A DNA stretch of 64,000 nt from Mesorhizobium onobrychidis (GCF_024707545.1 NZ_CP062229.1:1054001-1118000); one strand, 5' to 3'; positions 34,712 through 43,607 are shown, counted from the first letter of the stretch. A program made the numbers and translations. The notes: generated by a model from the sequence alone, not told the origin.

Positions 34712-35592
34712 GCTCTTTTGTCCCGCCCCGGATGCAGGAGATGGCGAAGCTGCACCATCGCCATCGGGTGCGACAGGCTCTGCGCGTCGGTTTCGAGCTG
34801 CAATTCGTCGCCGCCGCGCTTGGCGGTGCGCGCCAGGATCTCGTAGACCGCCGCCGTGGTCGACTGCAGTGCCTTGATCGCCGGCTGGCCGGACAGGATG
34901 CGCGCCAGATAGACGGCCGCCGTCAGGTCGCCGAGCCCATTGGGCGGCTTTTCGATGAGGCGATGTTCGGCGAGCAGCGCCTGGTTGCCGTTGAGCAGCA
35001 GATTGCCGGTGCCGCCGGCCATCATCGCCGGCGCCGAAGTGACCAGCATGGTCGATGGCCCGGCATGAAGGGCGGCCGCCATCACCGCTTTCAGATCGGG
35101 CAGCGGCGCTTCCGCCATCCATTCCAGCTCGTAGCGGTTGGGCGTGGCGATGTCGGCGATCGGCATCAGCCGGTCGCGCATGGCAATGGCGGTCGTCTCC
35201 GGCACATAGAGCCCGCCCGAATCGCCCATCACCGGATCGCAGATATAGACGGCGCCCGGCGTCTTCGCCTTGACCGCGCCGACCAGCGAGGCGACGGCGT
35301 CGGCCTGGCCGCCTTCGCCGAGGTAGCCGGACAGCACCGCGCCGACCTCGCCCAGCCATGGCGCGCGCTCGAGATCGGCCATCAGCGCCCTGAATTGATC
35401 GAGCGGCGGCACGATGCGTGTGGCCCGCCCATGGCCCGGATGCCAGGGCAGGATGACGGTCGGCACCGCCCACACCGGAAAGCCCAGCGTCTCCAGCGCA
35501 AAGACCGCGGCGCGGTTGCCGACCGAGCCGCGCGCGACATGGCTGGAAATGACGATGACCGCGCGCGGCGCGTCGTGTTCTTCAGTGCTCAC
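34708..35592 (-). CDS. pdxY: Pyridoxal kinase
   Basis: A 294-aa ribokinase-fold enzyme phosphorylating pyridoxal in vitamin B6 salvage. It shows ISSHVARGSVGNRAA at the N-terminus, VYICDPVMGDSGGLYV with the substrate-loop Asp, IATPNRYELEWM, and the anion-hole motif NGLGDLTAAVYLA, where the usual GTGD is altered to GLGD as in PdxY-type enzymes. It lies in a three-gene operon with a small membrane protein and a DUF429 gene. Confidence 0.92.
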   Translation of the reverse strand: MSTEEHDAPRAVIVISSHVARGSVGNRAAVFALETLGFPVWAVPTVILPWHPGHGRATRIVPPLDQFRALMADLERAPWLGEVGAVLSGYLGEGGQADAVASLVGAVKAKTPGAVYICDPVMGDSGGLYVPETTAIAMRDRLMPIADIATPNRYELEWMAEAPLPDLKAVMAAALHAGPSTMLVTSAPAMMAGGTGNLLLNGNQALLAEHRLIEKPPNGLGDLTAAVYLARILSGQPAIKALQSTTAAVYEILARTAKRGGDELQLETDAQSLSHPMAMVQLRHLLHPGRDKRA

Positions 35593-35599
35593 GAGGTTC

Positions 35600-35848
35600 C
35601 TAACTTTGGCTGACGAAAACCACGAGCCAGATCAACAGGCCAATGGCGATAACGAACCCCAGCGCCCGGCCAATGCGCGTGCCCCAATATTCGATCGGGT
35701 CCGACTGGTCGGCGTCTGCAGCAGTGACGTGATCGCGCGCGCCCTTCGCGGTCCGCGCAATGAACGAGGTGCCGCCCGGGTCGGTCTCACGTGCCACGCG
35801 CTCGATGATGCGGCGCGATTCGTCGTCGCTGTCCTGGCGTTCCGCCAT
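35600..35848 (-). CDS. Small single-span membrane protein, uncharacterised
   Basis: An 82-aa protein with a charged N-terminal part (MAERQDSDDESRRIIERVAR), a conserved-looking centre (DPIEYWGTRIGRALG) and one C-terminal membrane span (FVIAIGLLIWLVVFV). It ends 7 bases before pdxY. No known domain was recognised. Confidence 0.75.
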   Translation of the reverse strand: MAERQDSDDESRRIIERVARETDPGGTSFIARTAKGARDHVTAADADQSDPIEYWGTRIGRALGFVIAIGLLIWLVVFVSQS

Positions 35849-36012
35849 GGCGATGCCCTGCTTTCACGGCGACTTTAACCCGTTCGCCCGACCAATCACA
35901 GGGCCTGGCGGTGAATGATGAAAGGACCAGTAAGGGCTCCCAGCGGAGGTCATGTTCTCGCGCACGGATTGTGGTAATGCTTCGCCTGTCAGTCTCATTG
36001 AGGGATCTTTCC

Positions 36013-36645
36013 ATGCTTGCCCTTTCCTCCCCTTTCGTCTTCCGCAATCTGCCTGCCTTGCTGATGATGGCGATCGTGCTGCCGCTGCTTGCCGGCTGTG
36101 GCTACAACACCATTCCGACGGCGGAGGAAAACGCCAAGGCCGCATGGAGCCAGGTGCTGAACCAGTACCAGCGCCGCGCCGATCTCATTCCCAATCTGGT
36201 CGAGACGGTCAAGGGCTATGCCGCGCACGAGAAGGAAACGCTCGATGCCGTGGTCGAGGCGCGCGCCAAGGCGACGCAGGTGACGGTGACGCCGGAAACG
36301 CTAAGCGATCCGGAAGCCGTCAAGAGATTCCAGGACAGCCAGGCCGGCCTGACCAGCGCGCTGTCGCGGTTGCTGGCAGTGGTGGAGAATTATCCCGACC
36401 TCAAGGCCAATCAGAATTTCCTGGCGCTGCAGGCGCAGCTCGAAGGCACCGAAAACCGCATCGCGGTCGCCCGCCGCGACTATATCCAGGCGGTGCGCGA
36501 GTACAATCTGACGCTGAGGACCTTCCCGTCGGTGATTTGGGCGACCCTGTGGTTCCGCGGCAATCAGCCGTTCGCGAATTTCACCATCGAGGAAGACAAG
36601 ATGCAGACGCCGAAGGTCGATTTCGGCACGCAGCAGGGCGGGTGA
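36013..36645 (+). CDS. lemA: LemA-family lipoprotein
   Basis: A 210-aa LemA protein. The N-terminus has a lipobox (LLAGC, about 25-29) following a hydrophobic span, and the LemA core NQYQRRADLIPNLVETVKGY is clear, followed by a helical bundle. LemA genes commonly sit with TPM-domain genes, as here, in envelope-associated clusters of unknown detailed role. ATG 36013 is chosen from several in-frame starts because it places the signal peptide correctly. Confidence 0.9.
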   Translation: MLALSSPFVFRNLPALLMMAIVLPLLAGCGYNTIPTAEENAKAAWSQVLNQYQRRADLIPNLVETVKGYAAHEKETLDAVVEARAKATQVTVTPETLSDPEAVKRFQDSQAGLTSALSRLLAVVENYPDLKANQNFLALQAQLEGTENRIAVARRDYIQAVREYNLTLRTFPSVIWATLWFRGNQPFANFTIEEDKMQTPKVDFGTQQGG

Positions 36646-36671
36646 TCGGCGCTTAGCGAGCGCAGTTTCTA

Positions 36672-37655
36672 TTGGCCTTGTACTCGGTCGCGCCCCCCTC
36701 TGTCCTGCCGGACATCTCCCCCTCAAGGGGGGAGATTTGCAGCTTCGACCCCGTCGCCAATCTTGCAACGTCGGAGATTGGCGAAAGCAGGAATGACATC
36801 CGATCTCCCCCCAAGTGGGGGAGATGTCCGGCAGGACAGAGGGGGGCGCGAAGGAACGCCGGCCTGGCATTTCTGTATGTCATTCTAAGCCTTCTCTTCC
36901 TCCCGCTCACCGCTTTCGCCGCCGAATTGCCTGCCCTGACCGGCCGGGTTGTCGACAATGCCGGCATCATCGATGCCGCGACCGACGCGGCGCTGACCCG
37001 GAAGCTTGCGGATTTCGAAGCCAAGAGCTCTGACCAGATCGTCGTCGCGACGGTTCCTAGCCTCGACGGCGAGGAGATCGAGCCTTACGCCAACCGGCTG
37101 TTTCGCGCCTGGAATCTCGGCCAGGCCGGCGAGGACAATGGCGTGCTTTTGCTGGTCGCCAAGGACGACCGCAAAATGCGCATCGAGGTCGGCTACGGGC
37201 TGGAAGGTACGCTGACCGACCTGCACACCAAGCTGATCATCGAAAACGACATGGTGCCGGCCTTCCGCGCCGGCGATTTCTCCGGCGGCATAGCCAAGGC
37301 CGTCGACGACATGGTCATGGTGCTCGAAGGCAATCCGGAAGAACTGGAAGCGCGCGGCGAACGCAACCAGCAGCCGCCATTCAACACCGACGATCTGTTC
37401 TTTGCGATCTTCATAAGCATCTGGGCGATCATCTTCTTCGGCAGCATCGCCGCCTCCATCCTGCCGCCGATCTTCGGCCGGAAACTCGGCCCCGGCCGCT
37501 ATCGCTGGCTGGGCATGACTTTCGAGCCGGGCCGGCGATCATCTGGCGGCTGGTCGGGAAGTTCTGGCGGGGGATGGTCGTCGGGTTCAAGCGGCGGCGG
37601 CTTTTCCGGCGGTGGTGGCTCGTCCGGCGGCGGCGGCTCATCGGGAAGCTGGTGA
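36672..37655 (+). CDS. TPM-domain membrane protein 1, start codon unclear
   Basis: A YgcG-type protein: hydrophobic signal (FLYVILSLLFLPLTAFA), TPM domain (LTGRVVDNAGIIDAATDAAL, VVATVPSLDGEEIEPYANRL), a membrane span (FAIFISIWAIIFFGSIAASI) and a Gly/Ser-rich tail ending GGGSSGSW. No ATG or GTG precedes the signal peptide in frame. The only standard starts are TTG 36672/36678, which would translate through a family A repeat and add about 60 residues. A CTG at 36864 has AAGGA at 36851-36855 supplied by the repeat tail. The true start is unresolved. Confidence 0.75.
   Translation: MALYSVAPPSVLPDISPSRGEICSFDPVANLATSEIGESRNDIRSPPKWGRCPAGQRGARRNAGLAFLYVILSLLFLPLTAFAAELPALTGRVVDNAGIIDAATDAALTRKLADFEAKSSDQIVVATVPSLDGEEIEPYANRLFRAWNLGQAGEDNGVLLLVAKDDRKMRIEVGYGLEGTLTDLHTKLIIENDMVPAFRAGDFSGGIAKAVDDMVMVLEGNPEELEARGERNQQPPFNTDDLFFAIFISIWAIIFFGSIAASILPPIFGRKLGPGRYRWLGMTFEPGRRSSGGWSGSSGGGWSSGSSGGGFSGGGGSSGGGGSSGSW
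36689..36850. repeat. Family A palindromic repeat, copy 3, overlapping the 5' end of a TPM gene
   Basis: The same element as at 22751, with ends CGCGCCCCCCTCTGTCCTGCC-like and GGCAGGACAGAGGGGGGCGCG-like. It lies between lemA and the first TPM gene, and the open frame of the latter runs through it. Confidence 0.85.
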
Positions 37656-37660
37656 CGGGC

Positions 37661-38563
37661 ATGACAAGATGCGCTATCCGCTCACCAGCTTCCGGCCGCT
37701 TCACCGCGACGATCGGCGCCGCCTTGGCGGCCATGGCGGTGCTGCTTGTCGGTTTCACCGCACTCGCCGGCGAATTGCCTGTTCTGACCGGACGGGTCGT
37801 CGACAATGCCGGCATCATCAATGCCGCGACCGAGGCGGCGCTGACCCGGAAGCTTGCCGATTTCGAGGCCAAGAGCTCTGACCAGATCGTCGTCGCGACG
37901 GTTCCTAGCCTCGACGGCGAGGAGATCGAGCCTTACGCCAACCGGCTGTTTCGCGCCTGGAATCTCGGCCAGGCCGGCGAGGACAATGGCGTGCTTTTGC
38001 TGGTCGCCAAGGACGACCGCAAGATGCGCATCGAGGTCGGCTACGGGCTGGAAGGTACGCTGACCGACCTGCACACCAAGCTGATCATCGAAAACGACAT
38101 GGTGCCGGCCTTCCGCGCCGGCGACTTCTCCGGCGGCATAGCCAAGGCCGTCGACGACATGGTCATGGTGCTGGAAGGCAATCCGGAAGAGCTGGAAGCG
38201 CGCGGGACCCGCAATCCGGCCGTTAACAATTCTGTCGATCCCATCGTCGCGCTGTTCATCATCGTGTGGGCGACGCTGTTTTTAGGCGGCCTGGCGATGG
38301 CGTTCCTGCCGCCGATCTTCGGCACGAAGCTGTCGCCGGGCGTGTATAAATGGCTGGGCATGACATTCCGGTATGGCCAAAGGTCGGGTCGCTATGGCCA
38401 AAGGTCGGGTTCCGCGTCCTCGGGCGGCGTCTGGACAACCGGCACCGGCAGCGGCTGGTCGTCGGGCCGTTCTGGTGGCGGCTGGTCGTCGGGCGGTGGT
38501 GGCGGCGGCTTTTCGGGCGGCGGCGGCTCGTCCGGTGGTGGCGGTTCCTCAGGAAGCTGGTGA
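37661..38563 (+). CDS. TPM-domain membrane protein 2 (tandem copy)
   Basis: A 300-aa YgcG-type protein with a signal peptide (AAMAVLLVGFTALA), the TPM domain, one later membrane span (VALFIIVWATLFLGGLAMAF) and a long Gly/Ser tail. The domain is almost base-for-base identical to the preceding gene over about 350 bases (37021-37370 versus 37869-38218), while the ends differ. ATG 37661 is chosen; GTG 37652 overlaps the upstream stop. A short internal duplication (YGQRSGRYGQRSG) is visible before the tail. Confidence 0.88.
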   Translation: MTRCAIRSPASGRFTATIGAALAAMAVLLVGFTALAGELPVLTGRVVDNAGIINAATEAALTRKLADFEAKSSDQIVVATVPSLDGEEIEPYANRLFRAWNLGQAGEDNGVLLLVAKDDRKMRIEVGYGLEGTLTDLHTKLIIENDMVPAFRAGDFSGGIAKAVDDMVMVLEGNPEELEARGTRNPAVNNSVDPIVALFIIVWATLFLGGLAMAFLPPIFGTKLSPGVYKWLGMTFRYGQRSGRYGQRSGSASSGGVWTTGTGSGWSSGRSGGGWSSGGGGGGFSGGGGSSGGGGSSGSW

Positions 38564-38571
38564 GACACAAC

Positions 38572-39210
38572 ATGGCAACACGACCGATCAGCCCCGAGGA
38601 TCATGACCGCATCGCCAAAGCGATCCGCGCCGCCGAATCAAAGACCGACGGCGAAATCTACTGCGTCGTGGCCTATGCCAGCGACGGCTATTTTTTTCCG
38701 GCGGCCTTCATGGCGACGCTGGCCATGCTCGTCGTCAGTCTCGCCGTCAGTTACGGGCTGGAAGCGTGGTGGCTGTCGATCCGCGTGCCGCATTTCGTTA
38801 TTGCGCAGCTTCTGGCGATGGCCTCGGTGCTTGTCCTGTTGTGGGCGCTGCCTGGCTTGCGCATCCATCTGGTGCCGAGGCGGCTGCGCTACCAGGCTGC
38901 GCACGCCAATGCGATAAAGCAGTTCCTCGCCCGCAACGTCCATCGCACCGCAGCGCGCACCGGCGTGCTGGTCTTCGTCTCCATTGCCGAGCACTACGCC
39001 GAAGTGATCGCCGACAGCGGCATCGATAGCCGTGTCGGCCAGGATGTCTGGGACGGCGTCGTCCGCGACCTTACCGCGCATGCCGGCGACGATCGTCTCG
39101 CCGACGGCTTCATCAAGGCGATCGAAGCGACGGGTGCGGTGCTGGCCGAGCATTTCCCGGTCTCTACCGGCGACAGCAACGAGTTGGACGACCATCTGGT
39201 CGAAATCTGA
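38572..39210 (+). CDS. TPM-domain protein 3 with two membrane spans
   Basis: A 212-aa protein of the LemA/TPM cluster. It starts PISPEDHDRIAKAIRAAESKTDGEIYCVVA, has two hydrophobic spans (about 38-88) and a C-terminal TPM-like half (RTGVLVFVSIAEHYAEVIADSGI). Like the YgcG partner, it is often found next to lemA. It begins 8 bases after the second TPM gene and completes the operon. Confidence 0.85.
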   Translation: MATRPISPEDHDRIAKAIRAAESKTDGEIYCVVAYASDGYFFPAAFMATLAMLVVSLAVSYGLEAWWLSIRVPHFVIAQLLAMASVLVLLWALPGLRIHLVPRRLRYQAAHANAIKQFLARNVHRTAARTGVLVFVSIAEHYAEVIADSGIDSRVGQDVWDGVVRDLTAHAGDDRLADGFIKAIEATGAVLAEHFPVSTGDSNELDDHLVEI

Positions 39211-39327
39211 GTCGCTACGAACGGCTTCTTTCGGCACTCAACGGCACGTCTATCGTCTGTGCGAAAGCATGGGAGCCGCTGACCGGACTCTTGCAATCGG
39301 GCGATGCGGGTTTATGGTTAACCAATC

Positions 39328-39834
39328 ATGAAGACGCTGAGCATCGACATCAGGAAAGCCGAGCCGCGCGACGCAAGCGCCATCGCCGACGTGCATCTGC
39401 TGGCCTGGCGCGGCGCCTACTCCGGCATCATCCCGCATCGCACGCTGACGTCGATGATCAACCGACGCGGCGCCGATTGGTGGGCGAACGCCATTCGCCG
39501 TGCCGCCACCGTACTGGTCGTCGAGATCGGCGGCAAAATCGCCGGCTACGCCACGATCGGTAAGAACCGCGCCCGCGAGCTCAAGCAGCAGGGCGAGATC
39601 TACGAACTTTACGTGCGCCCGGAATATCAGGGCATCGGGCTCGGCAGCCGGCTATTCTCAGCCGCACGAGCGCGACTGGCAGACCACGGCCTGAAAGGCA
39701 TGGTTGTGTGGGCGCTGGAGGACAACCAGAGCGCGCTCACTTTCTATGCCGGCGCCGGCGGCCGCGACGTCGCCGAGGGCGTCGAGATCTTCGAGCAGAA
39801 GGCGCTGAAGAAGGTCGCCTTCGTCTGGGAATGA
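39328..39834 (+). CDS. GNAT-family N-acetyltransferase
   Basis: A 168-aa GNAT enzyme. The acetyl-CoA binding motif A is YVRPEYQGIGLGSRLFSAA, preceded by the beta4 strand GEIYEL and followed by MVVWALEDNQSALTFYAGAGG. The substrate is unknown. It is a stand-alone gene between the TPM cluster and ppa. Confidence 0.9.
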   Translation: MKTLSIDIRKAEPRDASAIADVHLLAWRGAYSGIIPHRTLTSMINRRGADWWANAIRRAATVLVVEIGGKIAGYATIGKNRARELKQQGEIYELYVRPEYQGIGLGSRLFSAARARLADHGLKGMVVWALEDNQSALTFYAGAGGRDVAEGVEIFEQKALKKVAFVWE

Positions 39835-39945
39835 CGACTCAACACTCCTCTCGCTAAACCCTCCGTCTGCTTTCAGTACCATTCGCCGCATTGCACCATG
39901 CGCCACTGCCCGCTATCGGTTTCCAATCGAAAGAGGGACAAAGCC

Positions 39946-40479
39946 ATGCGTATCGAAGCCATAGCCATCGGAAAGAACCCGCCGGAGGACGTCAACGTCA
40001 TCATTGAGGTGCCGATCGGCGGCGAGCCGATCAAGTACGAGATGGACAAGGAGGCCGGCACGCTGTTCGTCGACCGCTTCCTGCACACCTCGATGCGCTA
40101 TCCCGGCAATTACGGCTTCGTGCCGCACACCCTGTCGGGTGACGGCGACCCGATCGACGTGCTGGTCTGCAACACGCGCGCGCTGGTGCCGGGCTGCGTC
40201 ATCAATGTGCGGCCGATCGGCGTGCTGGTGATGGAGGATAATTCCGGTCTGGACGAAAAGATCATCGCGGTGCCTTCGCCCAAGCTGACGCTGCGCTACG
40301 AGAACGTCACGGAATACACGCACCTGCCCGACATCACCCGCCAGCAGGTGCAGCACTTCTTCGAGCACTACAAGGATCTCGAACCCGGCAAATGGGTCAA
40401 GATAGAGGGCTGGCACGATGCCGCCTACGCCAAGAAGATGATCGTCGAGGCGATCGAGCGGGCCAAAGCAAGCAAGTAG
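39946..40479 (+). CDS. ppa: Inorganic pyrophosphatase
   Basis: A 177-aa family I soluble pyrophosphatase. It hydrolyses PPi to drive biosynthesis. The metal-site signature [10 protein letters not shown] and the [13 protein letters not shown] block are intact. ATG 39946 (GAGGGAC upstream) gives the usual length; an earlier in-frame ATG at 39898 is unlikely. Confidence 0.96.
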   Translation: MRIEAIAIGKNPPEDVNVIIEVPIGGEPIKYEMDKEAGTLFVDRFLHTSMRYPGNYGFVPHTLSGDGDPIDVLVCNTRALVPGCVINVRPIGVLVMEDNSGLDEKIIAVPSPKLTLRYENVTEYTHLPDITRQQVQHFFEHYKDLEPGKWVKIEGWHDAAYAKKMIVEAIERAKASK

Positions 40480-40516
40480 TCCAACGCTTTCAAAATTGGG
40501 AGACGTCGGCGGGACA

Positions 40517-40675
40517 GCGCCCCCTCTGCCCTTCCGGGCATCTCCCCCACTTGGGGGGAGATTGGCAGCTTCGCCGCCCCGTCTCTCTTTCAGCGTTGGA
40601 GATTGGCGAAAGCCAAGATGGCAGCCGATCTCCCTCCTTGTGGGGGAGATGTCCGCCATGACAGAGGGGGGCGTG
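40517..40675. repeat. Family A palindromic repeat, copy 4
   Basis: Located after ppa, between convergent genes. It has the CTCCCCCACTTGGGGGGAG core on the left, CTCCCTCCTTGTGGGGGAG on the right, and the shared TTGGCAGCTTCG and GATTGGCGAAAG blocks. Confidence 0.85.
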
Positions 40676-40721
40676 AAGGATCGCCGAAGGGCGGCCATTG
40701 CTACGCTCTTCCTCACTACCA

Positions 40722-41314
40722 CTAATTGTCGACGCGGCCGAAATCGGGTGCGTTGCCGATCACCACGCGCTTGTCCTTGCCGCAGGCAAAGGTCCGCGCC
40801 TTCTCGTCGGCGAGCTTGCGGGCCTGGTCGTTGGCGCTGGGGTTGCCGGTGGCCAGCACAAGGCCGACGGTGCAGCCCTCGTAGGTCTCCGGTTGGGCGA
40901 CCTTGGCGACGATCAGCACGTCGGTTGGTTTGTTCTCCCCCTCGGGATTGCTGATCGAGCGACGATGGATGACCGCGAAAGGAATGGCCAGATCGCCGTT
41001 CGTCTCAATGCGCCACTCGAGTTGGGTGCAGCCGAATTGAGCCCGACAAAACTTTCCCAGACCGCGGTCATGTCGCTGGGCGGAAAACCGTAGAACAGCG
41101 ATTCCCGGGCATCGTCGTAGGAGATCAGTACCGGGTAGCCGCGATAGCCCGAACAGGCGAGACTGGCCCAGTCGCCTTCGCCTTCTTCCGCCTGCGCGTA
41201 GGTCACGCAGTCCTTCTTCCTGTCGAGATCGGTGTAGGCGCTGGAAATGTCGCCGGCCTGGGCAGCCTGGCAGAGGCCGGCAAGGGCAAGCGGGATCATC
41301 AAAAGGCGACGCAT
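40722..41314 (-). pseudogene. Secreted protein of unknown function, frameshifted
   Basis: The N-terminal frame gives a signal peptide (MIPLALAGLCQAAQAG) and runs through YRGYPVLISYDDARESLFYG to ESFVGLNS. The next frame carries GCTQLEWRIETNGDLAIPFAV to TFACGKDKRVVIGNAPDFG. One missing base near 41031-41036 separates them; repaired, the protein would be about 197 aa with cysteines typical of a periplasmic protein. No known domain was recognised. Confidence 0.75.
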
Positions 41315-41359
41315 CGCGAACAACTCCGTTTCGGGGCTGCCGCACGGTATCGTTAAACG

Positions 41360-41965
41360 CTATTTCTTCAAGCTCGCTTCGATCAGCAGGTCGGCGTTCC
41401 GGGCCACAGACTTCGCCGGTCCGCCGGCACCGAACAGCTGGCCGCTGATATAGGCGCCCTCGATCAGAAGCAGCAGCCCGTCGCCCAGCGTATCGGCGTC
41501 GCCGGCACCCATTGCCGCCGCCATGGCGCGCAGGCGTCGTCGCAATTCCTGCTTGTTGACCTCACTCACCACGCGGGCCGGGTGGCCGTGCTCGGGATAT
41601 TCGACGGCCGCATTGGTCATACCGCAGCCGCGATAGTCGGGTCTTTGCGTGCGCTTGCCGATGCGGGTCAGGAAGGCGGCGATCTGCGCGCGCGGATCGC
41701 CGGGATGGGCAGCCACCGCCTCGTCGAAGCAGGCCCAGAACTCGAGGTCGTATTGCCGGAGATAGGACGCCGCCAATTCGTCCTTGGACGGAAAGCTACG
41801 ATAGAGGCTGGGCTTGGTGACGCCGGCGCGCCGCACGATCTCATCGACGCCAATCGCCCTGATGCCTTGCCGGTAGAACAGGTCGCGGGCAACGCGAAGG
41901 ATTTTTTCGCCGGCACGCGGCGGTGCCACTTCACCCGCTTTGATCGTTGGTTCAATGCTTTTCAT
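41360..41965 (-). CDS. TetR-family repressor
   Basis: A 201-aa regulator: N-terminal helix-turn-helix (LFYRQGIRAIGVDEIVRRAGVTKPSLYRSFPSKDEL-type, here residues about 29-63) and a C-terminal ligand domain with C114 in YRGCGMTNA. It is divergent from an MFS gene across 82 bases that contain two inverted operator-like sites, so it probably represses both. Confidence 0.9.
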   Translation of the reverse strand: MKSIEPTIKAGEVAPPRAGEKILRVARDLFYRQGIRAIGVDEIVRRAGVTKPSLYRSFPSKDELAASYLRQYDLEFWACFDEAVAAHPGDPRAQIAAFLTRIGKRTQRPDYRGCGMTNAAVEYPEHGHPARVVSEVNKQELRRRLRAMAAAMGAGDADTLGDGLLLLIEGAYISGQLFGAGGPAKSVARNADLLIEASLKK

Positions 41966-41986
41966 CTAGGACGAGCCGTTGCCTGC

Positions 41987-42050
41987 TTGACAATGTTACC
42001 GATCGGTACGTATACCTCGGTGCAATTGCAACGTACCGGTCAGTAACATG
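41987..42050 (+). promoter_or_regulatory. MFS promoter with two inverted TetR operators
   Basis: TTGACA (41987-41992) and TATACC (42011-42016, spacer 18) form a strong promoter for the MFS gene. A perfect palindrome TACCGATCGGTA (41997-42008) lies within the spacer. TACCGGTCAGTA (42034-42045) overlaps the start region. Read on the minus strand, 42050-42032 is ATGTTACTGACCGGTACGT, closely matching 41993-42011 (ATGTTACCGATCGGTACGT), so they are inverted copies of one site. Confidence 0.7.
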
Positions 42051-43331
42051 ATAGCTCAATCCCGTCCGTTTGGCCAGCGCTACGCTTTTGTCGTGGTCGC
42101 CGTCATTTTCCTCTGTCTGCTGATCGCGGCGGGCCTCCGGTCGGCGCCCGCCGTCATAATGCTGCCGCTGGAGGAGAGTTTCGGCTGGCGGCGCGATGTC
42201 GTCTCGCTCGCCGCGGCCATCGGCATCTTCCTCTATGGCTTGACCGGGCCGTTTGCCGCGGCACTGATGGAACGGATCGGGCTGCGCCGCACGCTGCTGG
42301 CGTCGCTGGTGCTGATGTCGGGTTCGACGGCGCTCAGCCTGTTGATGACCGAGCCGTGGCACCTGCTTCTCACCTGGGGCGTATTCTCCGGCGTCGGTTC
42401 CGGCGCGGTCGCCACGGTGCTTGGTGCCACCATCGTCAATCGCTGGTTCAAGACCAATCGCGGCCTGGTGATGGGCCTGATGTCGGCCTCCGCCGCCACC
42501 GGCCTGCTGGTATTCCTGCCACTGCTCGCCGCGCTCGCCCAGTCGGGCGGCTGGAAGCCGGTCGCCATCGCCATTGCGGTCGCCACCGCCTGCCTGGTGC
42601 CGCTGGTCTGGCTGCTGGTGCCGGAGCGTCCGGCCTCGATCGGCATGGTGCGCTACGGTGCGGACGCCGACGACGTGCCGCCGGTTCCACCGGCCTCGCA
42701 GGGCAATTTCCTCACCCATACGCTCAGCACGCTGCGCCGTGCCGCCGGCACCCGCGTGTTCTGGTATCTGTTCGCCACCTTCTTCATCTGCGGCTTCACC
42801 ACCAACGGACTGGTCGGCACGCACCTGATCGCGTTTTGCGGCGACATGGGTATCGGTCAAGTGCAAGCCGCCGGCCTGCTGTCGCTGATGGGCATCTTCG
42901 ACCTGATCGGCACGACGCTGTCGGGCTGGCTCACCGACCGTTTCGACCCGCGCAAGCTGCTCGGCGTCTATTATGGCATCCGCGGCCTGTCGCTGATCTA
43001 TCTGCCTTATTCCGGCTTCTCGTCGACCAGCCTGATCATCTTCGCCGTGCTCTACGGATTGGACTGGATCGCCACCGTGCCGCCGACGCTCAGGCTGTCG
43101 AACGAGGCGTTCGGCGATCGCAGCGGGCCGATCGTCTTCGGCTGGATCGTCGCCGGCCATCAGGTGGGTGCGGCGGCCGCCGCTTTCTTCGGCGGCACCA
43201 TGCGTGAATTGCAGGGCAATTACGAACTCGCCTTCCTCATCGCCGGCATGACGGCAATAGCCGCGGCCTGCATCTCGCTGTTGATCAACACCAGCCGTCC
43301 GGCCTTCGAGCCGGAACCTCAGGCGGCTTGA
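42048..43331 (+). CDS. MFS transporter under TetR control
   Basis: A 427-aa major facilitator with 12 hydrophobic spans (VVVAVIFLCLLIAAGLRSAP, GLVMGLMSASAATGLLVFLP, GWIVAGHQVGAAAAAFFGG). It resembles the oxalate/formate or monocarboxylate-like OFA branch by these blocks, but the substrate cannot be set. Its ATG overlaps the second operator. Confidence 0.88.
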   Translation: MIAQSRPFGQRYAFVVVAVIFLCLLIAAGLRSAPAVIMLPLEESFGWRRDVVSLAAAIGIFLYGLTGPFAAALMERIGLRRTLLASLVLMSGSTALSLLMTEPWHLLLTWGVFSGVGSGAVATVLGATIVNRWFKTNRGLVMGLMSASAATGLLVFLPLLAALAQSGGWKPVAIAIAVATACLVPLVWLLVPERPASIGMVRYGADADDVPPVPPASQGNFLTHTLSTLRRAAGTRVFWYLFATFFICGFTTNGLVGTHLIAFCGDMGIGQVQAAGLLSLMGIFDLIGTTLSGWLTDRFDPRKLLGVYYGIRGLSLIYLPYSGFSSTSLIIFAVLYGLDWIATVPPTLRLSNEAFGDRSGPIVFGWIVAGHQVGAAAAAFFGGTMRELQGNYELAFLIAGMTAIAAACISLLINTSRPAFEPEPQAA

Positions 43332-43350
43332 GGGCGCGACGGTGCGTCTC

Positions 43351-43500
43351 TTCCTTCTCCCCTTGTGGGAGAAGGTGGCCGAGCGAAGCTCGGTCGGATG
43401 AGTGTGTTCCAGCTTGGCAATGACAGCACTCCGTCCAACACCCCTCAACCGTCTTGGCGCTGCGCGCCAATCCACCTTCTCCCACAAGGGGAGAAGGAAG
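43351..43500. repeat. Family B palindromic repeat, copy 2
   Basis: CCTTCTCCCCTTGTGGGAG at the left and CTCCCACAAGGGGAGAAGG at the right, with ACCCCTCAACCG in the middle. Same element as at 25569 and 56516, located between the MFS and phoD genes. Confidence 0.85.
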
Positions 43501-43524
43501 ATCCGCCTGCCTGTCGATTGTAAT

Positions 43525-43541
43525 GAAACCTTCATGGTTTC
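43525..43541 (+). promoter_or_regulatory. Perfect inverted repeat upstream of phoD
   Basis: GAAACC (43525-43530) and GGTTTC (43536-43541) form a 6-bp dyad with a 5-base spacer, 67 bases before the phoD ATG. It could be an operator. It does not match the PHO box layout of two CTGTCA-type half sites 11 bases apart. Confidence 0.3.
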
Positions 43542-43607
43542 GAGATGTGCGTGAAACATTGAGGTTGGACCTTGGCGGCGACGTTCAACGCCATCTAGGA
43601 GACAGCC

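Noticed and set aside
43505..43545. PHO box before phoD (CTGTCGATTGTAATG)
   Set aside because: The first half resembles CTGTCA, but no second half site occurs 11 bases on.
41952..43559. A 535-codon minus-strand frame across the MFS gene
   Set aside because: It is antisense to a clear 12-span transporter and its composition is artefactual.
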